From: Gloeocapsopsis crepidinum LEGE 06123
GTDB taxonomy: Bacteria; Cyanobacteriota; Cyanobacteriia; Cyanobacteriales; Chroococcidiopsidaceae
NCBI RefSeq assembly: GCF_015207655.1
Contig: NZ_JADEWN010000008.1
Location: 61,171-125,170, forward strand
DNA: 64,000 bases
Direction of reading: 5' to 3'
Position 1 is the stretch's first letter, and every line of letters begins with the position of its first letter. This document shows positions 9,577-19,678 of this stretch, piece after piece. The notes under the pieces were generated by a model. It ran no database searches, was not told the DNA's origin, and saw only the letters and a program-made list of their open reading frames with translations. Both the position numbers and the translations under genes were made by a program.

Positions 9577-11226
9577 GTGGTTAGTGTAAATCCAGTCGTA
9601 AATAAGAGCGATCGCATCAAATTCTTAGGTACATCAACTCAAGCCTGGTACGGTTCATTGAGTTCAGTTGCGTTTGATGAAGCAGGAATCAAAGCTAAAC
9701 TTTTGAATTTAGCTCAACCTTGCTATGTTGTGCGCTCAAATAATCAAATTGGCGTTACTAATGAAGGTTACACTTACACAGCCGATAATGGTAATAGACA
9801 AGCAGAACTATTAGCTGCGACTCCTCCTTTATCAACAAAACAACTAGGTGATGCGAGTTTCTTAGACTTTCATCAGGTAAAATATGCCTACGCCACAGGT
9901 GCGATGGCACATGGAATCGCTTCGGAAGAACTAGCGATCGCCTTGGGAAAAGCAAAAATATTAAGTTCCTTTGGTGCAGGAGGTTTATCTCCAGCGCGTG
10001 TAGAATCTGCCATCAATCGCATTCAGCAAGCACTACCTCACGGACCTTACGCTTTTAATTTACTGCACAGCCCTAGTGAACCTGCAATTGAACGACGTGC
10101 CGTTGATTTGTATCTTAAATACGGTGTCACAACAGTAGAAGCTTCAGCTTTTCTTGACTTAACGCCTAACGTTGTTTACTATCGCGCTGCTGGATTAGGT
10201 CTTGACTCTCACAATCAAATTACAATTAAAAATAAATTAATTGTCAAACTTTCGCGCAAAGAAATAGCGATAAAATTTCTTCAACCTGCTCCTACAAAAA
10301 TTCTTAAAGAATTAGTTGCCCAAAATCTCATTACTGAATTACAAGCTACTTTAGCAGAAAAAATTCCTGTTGCTGATGATATCACTGTAGAGGCTGATTC
10401 TGGCGGTCATACTGATAATCGACCTCTGGTTTGTCTACTACCATCAATTCTAGAATTACGCGATGAAATTCAAGAAAAATATCATTATCAACAACCTGTT
10501 CGAGTAGGTGTTGCTGGTGGAATTTCTACACCTCAATCTGCCCTTGCTGCTTTTATGATGGGTGCTGCTTATGTTGTCACGGGTTCTATAAATCAATCGT
10601 GCGTAGAAGCTGGAACTTCACAACATACGAAAGAGTTACTAGCACAAGCAGAAATGCCCGATGTCATGATGGCACCCGCAGCAGATATGTTTGAAATGGG
10701 TGTAAAATTGCAAGTTTTAAAAAGAGGAACACTATTTCCTGTACGTGCCCAAAAATTATATGAACTGTATAAAAATTACGATTCAATTGATGATATCCCT
10801 GCAGTAGAAAGAGACAAACTAGAAAAGCAAATCTTTCGCAGAAGTTTAGACGCAGTTTGGGAAGATACTGTTGCCTATGTATCGACAAGAAATCCGGACA
10901 AAGTTCGTAAGGCAGCGAACAATCCTAAGTTAAAAATGTCGCTGATTTTCCGCTGGTATTTAGGATTATCTTCGCGTTGGTCTAATTCTGGCGAAAAAGG
11001 TCGAGAAATTGATTATCAAATCTGGTGTGGACCTGCAATGGGAAGTTTTAACGATTGGGTTAAAGGTTCTTATTTAAGTGAACCAAGTAATCGTAAAGTT
11101 GTTGATATTGCTGACCACATTATGCTTGGAGCAGCCTACTTGTATCGCGTTCAAAATTTGAAATTATCAGGGTTACAACTACCGATATCTTTTAGCCAAT
11201 ATCGTCCAATGTTACGGAATGTTTAG
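9577..11226 (+). CDS. PfaD-type enoyl reductase (FMN TIM-barrel, nitronate-monooxygenase-like)
   Basis: About 549 residues. Trans-acting enoyl reductase of PUFA/Hgl synthases: it reduces the enoyl-ACP made by the DH domain. Visible family motifs are [16 protein letters not shown] and, in the second half of the flavin barrel, [18 protein letters not shown] followed by a phosphate-binding AYVVTGS. The GTG at 9577 is preferred because GAGAGGG lies nine bases upstream; in-frame TTG codons further up lack such a site. Probably the hglA-equivalent of heterocyst glycolipid clusters, though I am unsure of the letter. It is followed after five bases by the thioester-reductase gene, so the two are likely co-translated. 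Confidence 0.85.
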   Translation: MVSVNPVVNKSDRIKFLGTSTQAWYGSLSSVAFDEAGIKAKLLNLAQPCYVVRSNNQIGVTNEGYTYTADNGNRQAELLAATPPLSTKQLGDASFLDFHQVKYAYATGAMAHGIASEELAIALGKAKILSSFGAGGLSPARVESAINRIQQALPHGPYAFNLLHSPSEPAIERRAVDLYLKYGVTTVEASAFLDLTPNVVYYRAAGLGLDSHNQITIKNKLIVKLSRKEIAIKFLQPAPTKILKELVAQNLITELQATLAEKIPVADDITVEADSGGHTDNRPLVCLLPSILELRDEIQEKYHYQQPVRVGVAGGISTPQSALAAFMMGAAYVVTGSINQSCVEAGTSQHTKELLAQAEMPDVMMAPAADMFEMGVKLQVLKRGTLFPVRAQKLYELYKNYDSIDDIPAVERDKLEKQIFRRSLDAVWEDTVAYVSTRNPDKVRKAANNPKLKMSLIFRWYLGLSSRWSNSGEKGREIDYQIWCGPAMGSFNDWVKGSYLSEPSNRKVVDIADHIMLGAAYLYRVQNLKLSGLQLPISFSQYRPMLRNV

Positions 11227-11231
11227 GTGTT

Positions 11232-12746
11232 ATGATGTCAGATGCTAATATTACTCTACAGAAAACTTATACAGCAACAGATATTCAAACTTGGTTAATT
11301 ACACAAGTTTGCGAACAAGTAGGAATTGAACCTGACGAAGTAGATGTTCAGGAATCTTTAGAAAGCTATAATTTGGATTCAGCCCAAGCAATGGCAATCG
11401 TCAGCAAAGCTGAACACTTTTTAGGCTTTCAGTTATCACCAGTTTGGTTATGGCACTATCCCACAATTGCAGCCTTATCACAACGGTTAGCAGAAGAATT
11501 TACGTTAGATAGTGCTGACCAAGAATTAGCGATTAATAAAACACCCGCATTAGATTTAAGAACAGAAGCTGTTTTAGATTCAACAATTTCTCCACACGGT
11601 GCTTTTTTAGATGCAGTAGATGAACCTGAAAGTGTTTTTCTAACCGGAGGAACCGGATTTTTAGGTGCTTTTTTGATTCAAGAATTGTTGCAAAAAACAA
11701 GAGTGGATGTCTACTGTTTAGTTCGTGCTGCTAATACAGATGAAGGAAAAAAAAGAATTCAACAAAATTTAGCAAGATATGCTTTATGGCAAGATAATTT
11801 TAGCGATCGCGTCATTCCAGTTTTAGGAGATTTATCACAACCTTTACTTGGGTTGTCTCCTGCGCAATTCCAAATGCTTGCTGGAAAAATTGACGCTGTT
11901 TATCATAGTGCTGCACTACTGAATTACGTTTATCCCTACTCCGCACTCAAAGCCGCAAATGTTTTAGGAACGCAAGAAATTTTACGATTGGCGTGTCAGT
12001 TTAAAGTCAAGCCAGTTCATTATGTTTCTAGTGTCGCGGTTTTTGAATCTGCAGCTTACGCAGGTAAAGTAGTTAAAGAACAAGATGATTTTGAGCACTG
12101 TGAGGGAATCTACCTTGGTTACTCGCAAACTAAATGGGTTGCAGAGAGGTTGGTCAAAATTGCAGGCGATCGCGGTCTTCCAGTAACAATTTATCGACCA
12201 CCGCTGATTGCTGGACACAGCAAAACAGGCTTCTCCAACGTTGATGATTTTATCTGTTTGATGCTCAAAGGCTGCGTACAATTAGGTAGTTTTCCTGACA
12301 TAGATTATATGTTGGATATGTCGCCTGTAGACTATGTCAGCCAAGCAATTGTTTATTTATCGCAGCAAAAAGAATCTATAGGGAAAGCGTTTCATTTACA
12401 GCATCCGCAACCGATTCACATTAGTAAATTTTTTGAATGGGTTAAATCTTTAAACCATCCTGTTCAACTAATGCCATATGAACAATGGCAAGCAGATGTA
12501 TTAAATCGCGTCTGTTCTGTAGACAATCCTTTGTACACATTACGACCTTTCTTACTAGAAAAGTGGTCTAATGAGCAGCTAACTATTCCAGAATTATATA
12601 TGCAACCAAGAAGACCACATGTAAGTTGTGAAGATACTCTAGCAGCACTTGTTGATTCTGATATTACTTGTCCTTCAATTGACTCACAGCTACTAAGTAC
12701 GTATTTATCACACTTAATTAATAGTGGATTTCTACAAGTTGCTTAG
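11232..12746 (+). CDS. ACP-thioester reductase (HglB/HetM-like) releasing enzyme
   Basis: 504 residues. An N-terminal ACP (about 8-85, carrier serine in YNLDSAQA) is joined to a thioester reductase of the extended SDR type (about 125-500): NAD(P) loop [26 protein letters not shown], and catalytic YxxxK in [12 protein letters not shown]. Such enzymes release a carrier-bound chain reductively as an aldehyde or alcohol, as HetM/HglB does for heterocyst glycolipid alcohols. The product of the whole cluster is therefore probably a fatty alcohol, not an acid. The start ATG is at 11232; a second in-frame ATG follows directly. Confidence 0.88.
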   Translation: MMSDANITLQKTYTATDIQTWLITQVCEQVGIEPDEVDVQESLESYNLDSAQAMAIVSKAEHFLGFQLSPVWLWHYPTIAALSQRLAEEFTLDSADQELAINKTPALDLRTEAVLDSTISPHGAFLDAVDEPESVFLTGGTGFLGAFLIQELLQKTRVDVYCLVRAANTDEGKKRIQQNLARYALWQDNFSDRVIPVLGDLSQPLLGLSPAQFQMLAGKIDAVYHSAALLNYVYPYSALKAANVLGTQEILRLACQFKVKPVHYVSSVAVFESAAYAGKVVKEQDDFEHCEGIYLGYSQTKWVAERLVKIAGDRGLPVTIYRPPLIAGHSKTGFSNVDDFICLMLKGCVQLGSFPDIDYMLDMSPVDYVSQAIVYLSQQKESIGKAFHLQHPQPIHISKFFEWVKSLNHPVQLMPYEQWQADVLNRVCSVDNPLYTLRPFLLEKWSNEQLTIPELYMQPRRPHVSCEDTLAALVDSDITCPSIDSQLLSTYLSHLINSGFLQVA

Positions 12747-12862
12747 TTGATTTTTTAATATCAACACAACCTGCTGCATTCGAGTGCAGGATTACTCTAG
12801 ATTTATCCTTGACGACTTCCTGTCAGTTAATAAAATTCAGTTTCGTTTGCAGGGATACTCCA

Positions 12863-13165
12863 ATGAATCAATCGCAACCAAATTCCCTAAAACACACGTA
12901 TACTGCGGCAGAAATTCAGAACTGGTTAATTATACAAATTTCTGAACAATTAGGAGTTGAATCTGATGAAATAGATATTCGAGAACCGTTAGATAGCTAC
13001 GGTTTAGATTCCGCACAAGCAATACTGATAGCTGGTAAAGCAGAGAAACTACTAGGATGTCAAATTTCACCAGTTTTAATATGGCATTACCCAACGATTG
13101 AGGAGTTATCTCAACGCTTGGCAGAAGAATCAGAAGACTCAGACTCGGAATTTTTGGAGATTTAG
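12863..13165 (+). CDS. Stand-alone acyl carrier protein
   Basis: 100 residues with the carrier motif SYGLDSAQA. The start at 12863 follows AGGGA by seven bases; upstream in-frame codons do not look like an ACP. It is clearly related to the ACP at the N terminus of the preceding thioester reductase (same [13 protein letters not shown] and SQRLAEE blocks), so one probably arose by duplication of the other. A free ACP beside a docking-domain protein suggests a hand-over step not present in the plain hgl set, but the substrate is unknown. Confidence 0.85.
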   Translation: MNQSQPNSLKHTYTAAEIQNWLIIQISEQLGVESDEIDIREPLDSYGLDSAQAILIAGKAEKLLGCQISPVLIWHYPTIEELSQRLAEESEDSDSEFLEI

Positions 13166-13202
13166 TTACCTACTTAGTAAACTGTTAGGAGCCTTTCTTA
13201 TT

Positions 13203-15044
13203 ATGAAACCATCTGAGCTTCTGGACAATCTTACTCAACAAGGCGTACAACTTCAACTGAACAACGATAAACTTAGTATTCGTTCTGGTAAAGGAGTATT
13301 GTCATCCGAAATTCGTGCAGCCTTAGTTGCACAAAAAGCAGAAATTATGGCATTACTCCGCCAACAAGAAGTCGCGACTTCCTCTTGTGGTTTAGAGCAT
13401 GAATTAAGTTTATCAACTATTGGACGTTTAATTAGTGGTTCTGTTCAAAATGCAACAGATTTTAAACCACCAGTTGTCGATCCTAAGTTTATGGCAACAA
13501 GGCTGGCAATTACATTTAAACCTTTACCAAAAGGATATAACAATCTACAAGTTATTCAATTTAGAGAAGAGTTGGAAAGTAAGCTAGTAGAGTATGGAGT
13601 AAAAGTTTTACCTTGGCAACAAGCAACAAGACTACTTCGCTACGAACTCTCTATCCCTGTAGTAGGATGGAAAAAATATATTAGTAGTAGAGTTGTCAAA
13701 ATTGGTGTTGATGCTGTTATTGATGTAGAAAGACAATACTCTCATTTAGGAAAAATAGGAATTTTTATAGCAGAGAAAGGGTATGAAATCTATTCTCGTT
13801 TTGTAAAAAGGCTTTCAGTTTCTAGAATCGTCAAACTGAGTAGTTGGGCAGAAGAACACGCAGCTAAATATATTGAAGATCCAACTAATACTCAAGTTAT
13901 TGTAATCACACACATAGATGAAGAACTGATAAATCCTGACATACCTTACACAAGTAAAATAAAAACAGGTTTAAATACATTAGTACGAACCTTTAGCGAG
14001 ATAGTCTTAGGAGTTTCTGAACAAAAAATTTCTATTTTAAATATGAATCTTTCAGACTCTATATACTCTAGAGAAAATATAGATAAATTTGTATTAAACT
14101 CATTAATTCCTAAAGTGTTTGTTCCAATTTTACCACTACCATTAAGTCAATTTGAGATAGGAGAATACACTCCGGAGTCATCTCTTTATGCTACTCAATT
14201 GGTGAAACTTGGTAATCAGTTAGCATCCACTGGATTATTTCCTCCTGGTGCTCAACTCAGTCAAATTCTTAAAAGAAAGTCTCATCGCGATATTGTTAAT
14301 GTCATTGTCAATGGAAGAACTGGTGTTTCTTACGGCTTTGTTGCCTATGTAGAAGCTCCTTATTACGTTGGTGACAGAGAAATTAGCGCAGATCAATGGA
14401 CAAAACTATATGCTATTGAAGGATTTAATAGTGATGAAGTTCGGCAGAATGAAATAGGAAGAAGATACATTCGTGTTAAAATAGGAACCGAATATTTATA
14501 TAAACAAATACCAGATGTTTGGCTTGTTAGTTCGCGATCTGGCGCAAACAAAACTGACTTGAAGCTAGAAACTGATGTGATTCGAGTAGGTTTAAAAGAA
14601 AAGCTATATTTACAGTTACCTCAAGGAATTACTTCAGAAACCGATATTAAACCTTCTTATGATATCTATGTCATGCTTGCTATTGCTTTAGCCACTGCTT
14701 TATACGTACCAAATTTAATTGCATTGGGCGCTCCAATTGTCCATTTTCACGGTTATCCAGCCCAAAAATGGCTACTTTCAAATGAGTATTGTGTTGGAGT
14801 TAATAATCCTTCTGTTCCATGTGGTACTTATGAATCAGGAGTCTTCAATTTTTTAGGTATATCAAGCTTAGCAACTCAACGTGAAGATATAGCTTTAGTT
14901 AGTTTGATAGAACCCGATCATGGCACAAATGTAATTGCTGCTAACATGGATTATTTAGTAGCAAGATTACAAGCAGGATGTAGTAAAAAACAAATTGAAC
15001 TAGGGGGAAAATATTTTACTTCACTTCAAACTAATTTGAAGTAA
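13203..15044 (+). CDS. Protein of unknown function with N-terminal TubC-type docking domain
   Basis: 613 residues. The first 55 residues match the TubC N-terminal docking fold of NRPS/PKS subunits: ELLDNLTQQGVQLQLNNDKL, a turn, GVLSSEIRAAL, then a helix KAEIMALLR. The remaining roughly 550 residues contain no domain I recognise. They include a mixed alpha/beta region with many Lys/Arg, one hydrophobic stretch near 488-512 (MLAIALATALYVPNLIALG) and a histidine-rich turn just after it (IVHFHGYP). A C-terminal part follows with Cys residues near VNNPSVPCG. No KS, A, C, TE, P450 or transferase motif is visible. ATG at 13203 is chosen because the docking fold begins there and AGGAG lies 11 bases upstream. 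The gene sits between the ACP and the exporter, so a role in processing, docking or handing on the lipid is inferred. Confidence 0.75.
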   Translation: MKPSELLDNLTQQGVQLQLNNDKLSIRSGKGVLSSEIRAALVAQKAEIMALLRQQEVATSSCGLEHELSLSTIGRLISGSVQNATDFKPPVVDPKFMATRLAITFKPLPKGYNNLQVIQFREELESKLVEYGVKVLPWQQATRLLRYELSIPVVGWKKYISSRVVKIGVDAVIDVERQYSHLGKIGIFIAEKGYEIYSRFVKRLSVSRIVKLSSWAEEHAAKYIEDPTNTQVIVITHIDEELINPDIPYTSKIKTGLNTLVRTFSEIVLGVSEQKISILNMNLSDSIYSRENIDKFVLNSLIPKVFVPILPLPLSQFEIGEYTPESSLYATQLVKLGNQLASTGLFPPGAQLSQILKRKSHRDIVNVIVNGRTGVSYGFVAYVEAPYYVGDREISADQWTKLYAIEGFNSDEVRQNEIGRRYIRVKIGTEYLYKQIPDVWLVSSRSGANKTDLKLETDVIRVGLKEKLYLQLPQGITSETDIKPSYDIYVMLAIALATALYVPNLIALGAPIVHFHGYPAQKWLLSNEYCVGVNNPSVPCGTYESGVFNFLGISSLATQREDIALVSLIEPDHGTNVIAANMDYLVARLQAGCSKKQIELGGKYFTSLQTNLK

Positions 15045-15116
15045 AAATCTTCACCTAAAAGCAACGATCGCACTGCAATCATCTTATATAGTTACTGAGT
15101 TGATACTTGATAAAAG

Positions 15117-16757
15117 ATGAATCTTATCCGCCTACTACTGCAAACTTCTGGTATTCATCTTGCTTTAGCTGTGATTGCAGGAATTTTTAGTGGGGCTAGT
15201 GCGGCTGGTTTAATTGCTTTAATAAACACAACCTTAACCCAGAATAATACATCAGTTGCATTAGTTTGGACATTTGTATCTTTGTGTTTGCTACGACTTG
15301 CGACAAATTTAACCTCTCAAGTTCTATTAATTCGACTTTCTCAAACTGCTATCCTTGACTTACGAATGCGAATGAGTCGCCGTATCCTTGCCTCTCCTTT
15401 GCGACAACTAGAAAATATAGGTGCGCCGCGTCTTTTAGCTGTTCTCACGGAAGACATTCAAGCAATCTCGAATACTGCTTTTGTTATCCCTTTTTTCTGT
15501 ATTAATTTTGCCATTGTCATTGGCTGTTTGGTGTATTTGTACTGGCTATCTTGGTCAGTGTTTCTGATTGCTACTTGCTTTATGCTTTTGGGAATATGCA
15601 CTTATCAACTACCAATACTCAAATCACGTAGTTTTTTAAAGTTAGCTCGCGACCAAGAAGATCAGCTGTACAATCATTTCCGCGCAATTACTGAAGGAAC
15701 CAAGGAACTCAAGCTTCATCAGCAGCGACGACAAGAATTTTTTAGTGAAGCACTTTATACGACGGCTCGATCATATCGATACTACAACGTTCTCGGTATG
15801 AGTATTTTTGCTGCTGCTGCAAGTTGGGGACAGATTTTGTTTTTTCTAGCAATCGGTCTAATTTTGTTTGTCTTACCAACTCTGACAACCTTAAACGCTT
15901 CGGTTGTCATTGGCTATGCACTGACAATCATCTACTTGATGACACCTTTAGAGTACATTATGAGTATGCTGTTGCCACTTAATAAAGCAACTGTAGCGTT
16001 ACAAAAAATCGAAACTTTAGGATTATCGTTAGTATCTCATTATTCCGACCACCCAACGAGATCAACTAATCTTCATGCTTGGAATTGTTTAAGACTTGTG
16101 GGCGTCACTCACACTTATTACCAAGAACGTGAAGACACTAGTTTTATTCTTGGTCCAGTTGACCTCAAAATTTATGCAGGAGAACTATTATTTATCATAG
16201 GTGGTAATGGTAGCGGCAAGTCCACGCTGAGCAAGCTAATTACAGGACTTTATCCCCCTGATACAGGTGAGATTTATTTGGATGACAAGCTAATTGGCGA
16301 TCGCGATCGCGAGTGGTATCGCCAACAATTTTCAGCAGTATTTTCTGACTTTTATCTCTTTGAGCGCTTTCTTGGTATTGGTAATCTTCACCTCAACACT
16401 CAAATACAAAATTACCTTGTGCAACTGCAATTAGATCATAAAGTCCATATCGATAATGATACCCTTTCTACCACTGCACTTTCGCAAGGACAACGCAAGC
16501 GCCTAGCTTTACTCACTGCTTACTTAGAAGATCGTCCAATTTATGTCTTTGACGAATGGGCTTCGGATCAAGATCCTTTATTTAAGAAAATTTTTTATAC
16601 TCAGCTTTTACCTGAACTCAAAAGCAAAGGTAAAACTGTATTAGTCATTAGTCATGACGATCAATATTTTGATATTGCCGATCGCATCGTCAAGCTAGAG
16701 CACGGCACTTTAAAATTCTATCAGAATCTCTCCCAAATTGGTATTTCTAGAGGATAA
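15117..16757 (+). CDS. ABC exporter, SyrD/PvdE type (fused membrane domain and ATPase)
   Basis: 546 residues. The N-terminal 300 contain about six hydrophobic segments of an ABC exporter fold, the first at residues 10-35. The C-terminal ATPase has Walker A GGNGSGKST (about 361-369), a signature LSQGQRKR (about 455-462) and the Walker B variant YVFDEWASDQDP, characteristic of the cyclic-peptide/siderophore exporter family (SyrD, PvdE). Members move secondary metabolites across the cytoplasmic membrane. Here it most likely exports the lipid or a glycosylated intermediate; the heterocyst system uses the unrelated DevBCA exporter, so this is a different solution. Substrate is inferred from position only. 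Confidence 0.85.
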   Translation: MNLIRLLLQTSGIHLALAVIAGIFSGASAAGLIALINTTLTQNNTSVALVWTFVSLCLLRLATNLTSQVLLIRLSQTAILDLRMRMSRRILASPLRQLENIGAPRLLAVLTEDIQAISNTAFVIPFFCINFAIVIGCLVYLYWLSWSVFLIATCFMLLGICTYQLPILKSRSFLKLARDQEDQLYNHFRAITEGTKELKLHQQRRQEFFSEALYTTARSYRYYNVLGMSIFAAAASWGQILFFLAIGLILFVLPTLTTLNASVVIGYALTIIYLMTPLEYIMSMLLPLNKATVALQKIETLGLSLVSHYSDHPTRSTNLHAWNCLRLVGVTHTYYQEREDTSFILGPVDLKIYAGELLFIIGGNGSGKSTLSKLITGLYPPDTGEIYLDDKLIGDRDREWYRQQFSAVFSDFYLFERFLGIGNLHLNTQIQNYLVQLQLDHKVHIDNDTLSTTALSQGQRKRLALLTAYLEDRPIYVFDEWASDQDPLFKKIFYTQLLPELKSKGKTVLVISHDDQYFDIADRIVKLEHGTLKFYQNLSQIGISRG

Positions 16758-16811
16758 CTTTATCATTCATACTTCATCTAACTCTTTTGCAGTGTAGCGA
16801 GTAAGTTAATT

Positions 16812-17936
16812 ATGTATGGATTTGGCTCATTCACAGTATTAATTAAGTTACTTATTCGTCATGGTGCTGACAGAAAATATTTATTTAAAGTTCTACGTAT
16901 CTTACTACTAAGTTTCTGTACGCTACCAATTAGAGCTTGGGAAAGTTTAAAGTTTCAATCTCAAATTAATAAGCAAGAAATTATAGAACCACCTATATTT
17001 ATTTTAGGACACTGGCGGAGTGGGACAACATATCTCCACTATTTAATGAGTCAAGATCCTAACTTAGGATATATATCATCATTTCAAGCTTTTGCACCTC
17101 ATTTTTTTATTACTGGTAATCAAACAATTCTTCCTTTTCTCTCTAAATATTTTCCTCAAATATTGACCAGAATAATTTCAGAAAAAAGAGTAATGGATAA
17201 TGTGAAGTTTTCCCTTGACTATCCAGCTGAAGAAGAGTTTGCGCTAGGAAATATTTCTTGCTGTAGCTTATATCATGGAGCTTTTGTTTTTCCTAGAAAC
17301 ATTGAGTCTTATTTTAAAAAATATGTATTATTTGACAACGACAAGCATAAAGAGAAAAAGAAATGGAAACTGGCATACATACAAGTTTTAAAAAAAGCAA
17401 CTTTCTCGATGCAAGGAAAGCGTTTAATTTTAAAAAATCCTCCAAACACAGCAAGAATCAAAGTTCTATTAGAAATGTTTCCTGACGCTAAATTTATTCA
17501 TATATATAGAAATCCCTATATAGTTTATAACTCAAGAATAAAAGAATATAAAGCTTCTACTAAACTATTTGGCTTTCAGACTATAGAAGAAAAAGAATTA
17601 GAAAAGAAATCTGTAGAAATATATCAACAAGTCATGCATAAGTTTTTTGATGATAAGTGCTTGATTTCTCCAGGCAATTTGGTTGAAATAAAATTTGAGG
17701 ATTTAGAGCATAATCCTATTCAAGAGATAGAAAGAATTTATAAACAGCTTTCCCTTTCTGGTTTTGATTCAGCAAAATGCTGTTTTAAAGCTTATATAGA
17801 GTCACAGAAAAGCTATAAAAAAAACGAATATGAATTAGATAAACAAACAGTAGATAAAATAACGTCTTGTTGGGGATTTACAATTCGTAAATGGAGATAT
17901 GAAACACCTCAAAATATGTATCACAATAAGCCATAG
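16812..17936 (+). CDS. Sulfotransferase family protein (PAPS-dependent)
   Basis: 374 residues. The PAPS-binding 5'-phosphosulfate loop is at about 62-78 (ILGHWRSGTTYLHYLM) and the 3'-phosphate motif at about 228-242 (FIHIYRNPYIVYNSR). This layout is that of the Sulfotransfer_3 type. The enzyme should transfer sulfate to a hydroxyl of a sugar or lipid. The gene is richer in A+T and in Lys/Asn/Ile codons than the synthase genes and almost lacks HIP1 sites, which could mean later acquisition. In some PKS systems sulfotransferases activate a beta-hydroxyl for decarboxylation, but that needs a partner thioesterase, which I do not see. A sulfated glycolipid is therefore the simpler idea. Confidence 0.85.
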   Translation: MYGFGSFTVLIKLLIRHGADRKYLFKVLRILLLSFCTLPIRAWESLKFQSQINKQEIIEPPIFILGHWRSGTTYLHYLMSQDPNLGYISSFQAFAPHFFITGNQTILPFLSKYFPQILTRIISEKRVMDNVKFSLDYPAEEEFALGNISCCSLYHGAFVFPRNIESYFKKYVLFDNDKHKEKKKWKLAYIQVLKKATFSMQGKRLILKNPPNTARIKVLLEMFPDAKFIHIYRNPYIVYNSRIKEYKASTKLFGFQTIEEKELEKKSVEIYQQVMHKFFDDKCLISPGNLVEIKFEDLEHNPIQEIERIYKQLSLSGFDSAKCCFKAYIESQKSYKKNEYELDKQTVDKITSCWGFTIRKWRYETPQNMYHNKP

Positions 17937-18066
17937 CTCTTTTAGAGTTAAATCAAGTAGTATGAGCGATGCTGTAAGTATTCAAAAGAAGTAAGAATCA
18001 ATAAAAATTTAGATTTTTAACGTAACACTTCAATGCATTAAATAATGATTGATGGGAGATTAATGT

Positions 18067-19323
18067 ATGAGCAATTTAGTCTTAATATTTTTTTTAACTT
18101 TTGCAGTTTTGGTGATAATTCAAGTCTTTTTTACAGTTGTGACGATTTCATCGCTGCGATCGCCAAGTCCCAAATTACTCTCAGACACTCAATTACCCAA
18201 AGCAGCAGTAGTTCTGTGTTTGCGTGGTGCCGATCCATCCTTATCCAACTGCTTGCGATCGCTTTTACAGCAAAATTATCCTAACTATGACATCAACATA
18301 ATCATTGATAGTCACGCAGATCCAGCTTGGGAAATTTTGAGCAAAACACTTGAGCAGCAACCAGCCCAAAATATCAAAGTAAGCTTACTGCAAACTGTGC
18401 GGGAAACTTGTAGCCTCAAGTGCAGTGCCTTGGTGCAAGCTGTTTTAGAACTTAAAGACGAATACGAAGTTATCGCCTTAGTTGATGCTGATACACTGCC
18501 ACATCCTAATTGGTTGCGTCAACTAGTTAGTCCTCTAACAGATCGTCGTGTTGGAGCCGTCACCGGAAACCGTTGGTATGTCCCCTCAGGACGTTGGGGT
18601 ACAGTATGTCGGTATTTGTGGAATGTAGCTGCTGTTACACAAATGTATTTCTACCACATTCCCTGGGGTGGAACTTTAGCCTTGAAAACAAAGCTTTTTG
18701 AGCAAACGCAGTTACTCGAAAAGTGGGGAAATGCGTTGTGTGAAGACACCATGTTACGTCAAGTTCTGCAAGAGAAAGGAATGCGCGTTCAGTTTGTTCC
18801 TTCGTTAATGATGGTTAATCCAGAAGAGTGTGACTTACCTAGCTTTTACCGTTGGGTAAAACGCCAATTACTCTGTTCTCGACTGTATCATCCATCATGG
18901 CAGGCGATGGTTGGTTATAGTCTTGTCACAACTCTGGTTCCTGCTGGCGCTGCGATTTTGTTTTGCATGGCGCTATTTACAAGACAATGGCATTTGGCGA
19001 CTGGGGTAGGAAGTGGATTAATAACTTACACGCTTGCACTAGTTTTACTCATGGGAATTTTAGAACAAGGTGTACGTCAAGTAGTTCAAACGCGTGGAGA
19101 AGCGATTGCGCCGTTTTCCCCGATCGCGATCGCCCGACTGATCGTCGGAATTCCCTTAACGCAATTAGTTTATGCAGCAGCAGTAGTGTCAGCAATCCTC
19201 ATGCAACAGGTTGAGTGGCGTGGTATTACTTACCAAGTCAAAGGTCCTTGGAATATTAAGTTAGTCAAATACTCTCCCTATCAATACCTCGATCAGCCAG
19301 TTGATGCCAATGCTTCTTTATAA
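18067..19323 (+). CDS. Membrane glycosyltransferase family 2 (ceramide-glucosyltransferase-like)
   Basis: 418 residues. One N-terminal membrane segment (about 3-28), a GT-A catalytic domain about 45-275 and at least three C-terminal membrane segments (about 285-385). Catalytic features: LVDADT (DxD-like metal site), CEDTMLRQ and RWVKRQ, which fits the Q/RxxRW acceptor motif of processive and ceramide-glucosyltransferase-like GT2 enzymes. It would add a sugar to a lipid at the membrane. The known heterocyst glycolipid glycosyltransferase HglT belongs to another family, so this is a distinct sugar-adding step. The stop codon directly precedes an ADH-gene remnant. Confidence 0.85.
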   Translation: MSNLVLIFFLTFAVLVIIQVFFTVVTISSLRSPSPKLLSDTQLPKAAVVLCLRGADPSLSNCLRSLLQQNYPNYDINIIIDSHADPAWEILSKTLEQQPAQNIKVSLLQTVRETCSLKCSALVQAVLELKDEYEVIALVDADTLPHPNWLRQLVSPLTDRRVGAVTGNRWYVPSGRWGTVCRYLWNVAAVTQMYFYHIPWGGTLALKTKLFEQTQLLEKWGNALCEDTMLRQVLQEKGMRVQFVPSLMMVNPEECDLPSFYRWVKRQLLCSRLYHPSWQAMVGYSLVTTLVPAGAAILFCMALFTRQWHLATGVGSGLITYTLALVLLMGILEQGVRQVVQTRGEAIAPFSPIAIARLIVGIPLTQLVYAAAVVSAILMQQVEWRGITYQVKGPWNIKLVKYSPYQYLDQPVDANASL

Positions 19324-19331
19324 ACTACAGT

Positions 19332-19665
19332 GCGATTGCAACTTTAATCACTTTACCGCTTCGCGGAGTTACGAGTTCTCAGCTTACGAGAGTTATGAGT
19401 CGTGAAGTGTTGAGTTTAAGAGAGTTATGAGTTATGAGTGCTGAGTCATGAAGTGTTGAGTTAAGAAAATTCAAAACTCAAAATTCAAAATTCAAAACTT
19501 AAAATAAATGCCTCCGGCACCTTTGTTCGCGAAAAATTCAAAACTTTATTTCAATTCTCTTGATTTATCTATGAGGTTAACTCAAAACTCAAAACGTTTA
19601 AAGCACTTTCATATCCTGAAAGACTTGCTCTAAATCTTGTAACAATTGCTGTTCGCTAACAGTTC
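19332..19665 (-). pseudogene. Remnant of a zinc alcohol dehydrogenase 3' end, interrupted by a repeat
   Basis: Two pieces match the end of the intact ADH gene at 21987-23018 in the same order and strand. 19335-19353 matches 22002-22020 with one mismatch, and 19606-19642 is identical to 22028-22064; similarity then decays to about 19665. In the intact gene these pieces are about seven bases apart; here they are separated by about 250 bases of heptamer repeat. The fragment has no coding capacity of its own. It shows that a second ADH copy once stood here and that the repeat lies inside former coding DNA. Confidence 0.8.
19354..19605. repeat. Heptamer-based dispersed repeat, copy B (composite)
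   Basis: Contains the GAGTTATGAG / GTGTTGAGTT left module, the AAAACTCAAAATTCAAAA right module, small palindromes (CCGCTTCGCGG, GCCTCCGGC) and a second right-type module at about 19580-19596. It is longer than the other copies, perhaps two insertions. It interrupts the ADH remnant. Together with the remnant it fills the 355-base gap before the GT4 gene; I see nothing else there. Confidence 0.75.
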
Positions 19666-19678
19666 TCTGGACACAATC

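Noticed and set aside
16812..17936. Terminal-alkene formation by sulfotransferase plus thioesterase
   Set aside because: No thioesterase is adjacent, and the cluster ends with a reductive release enzyme.
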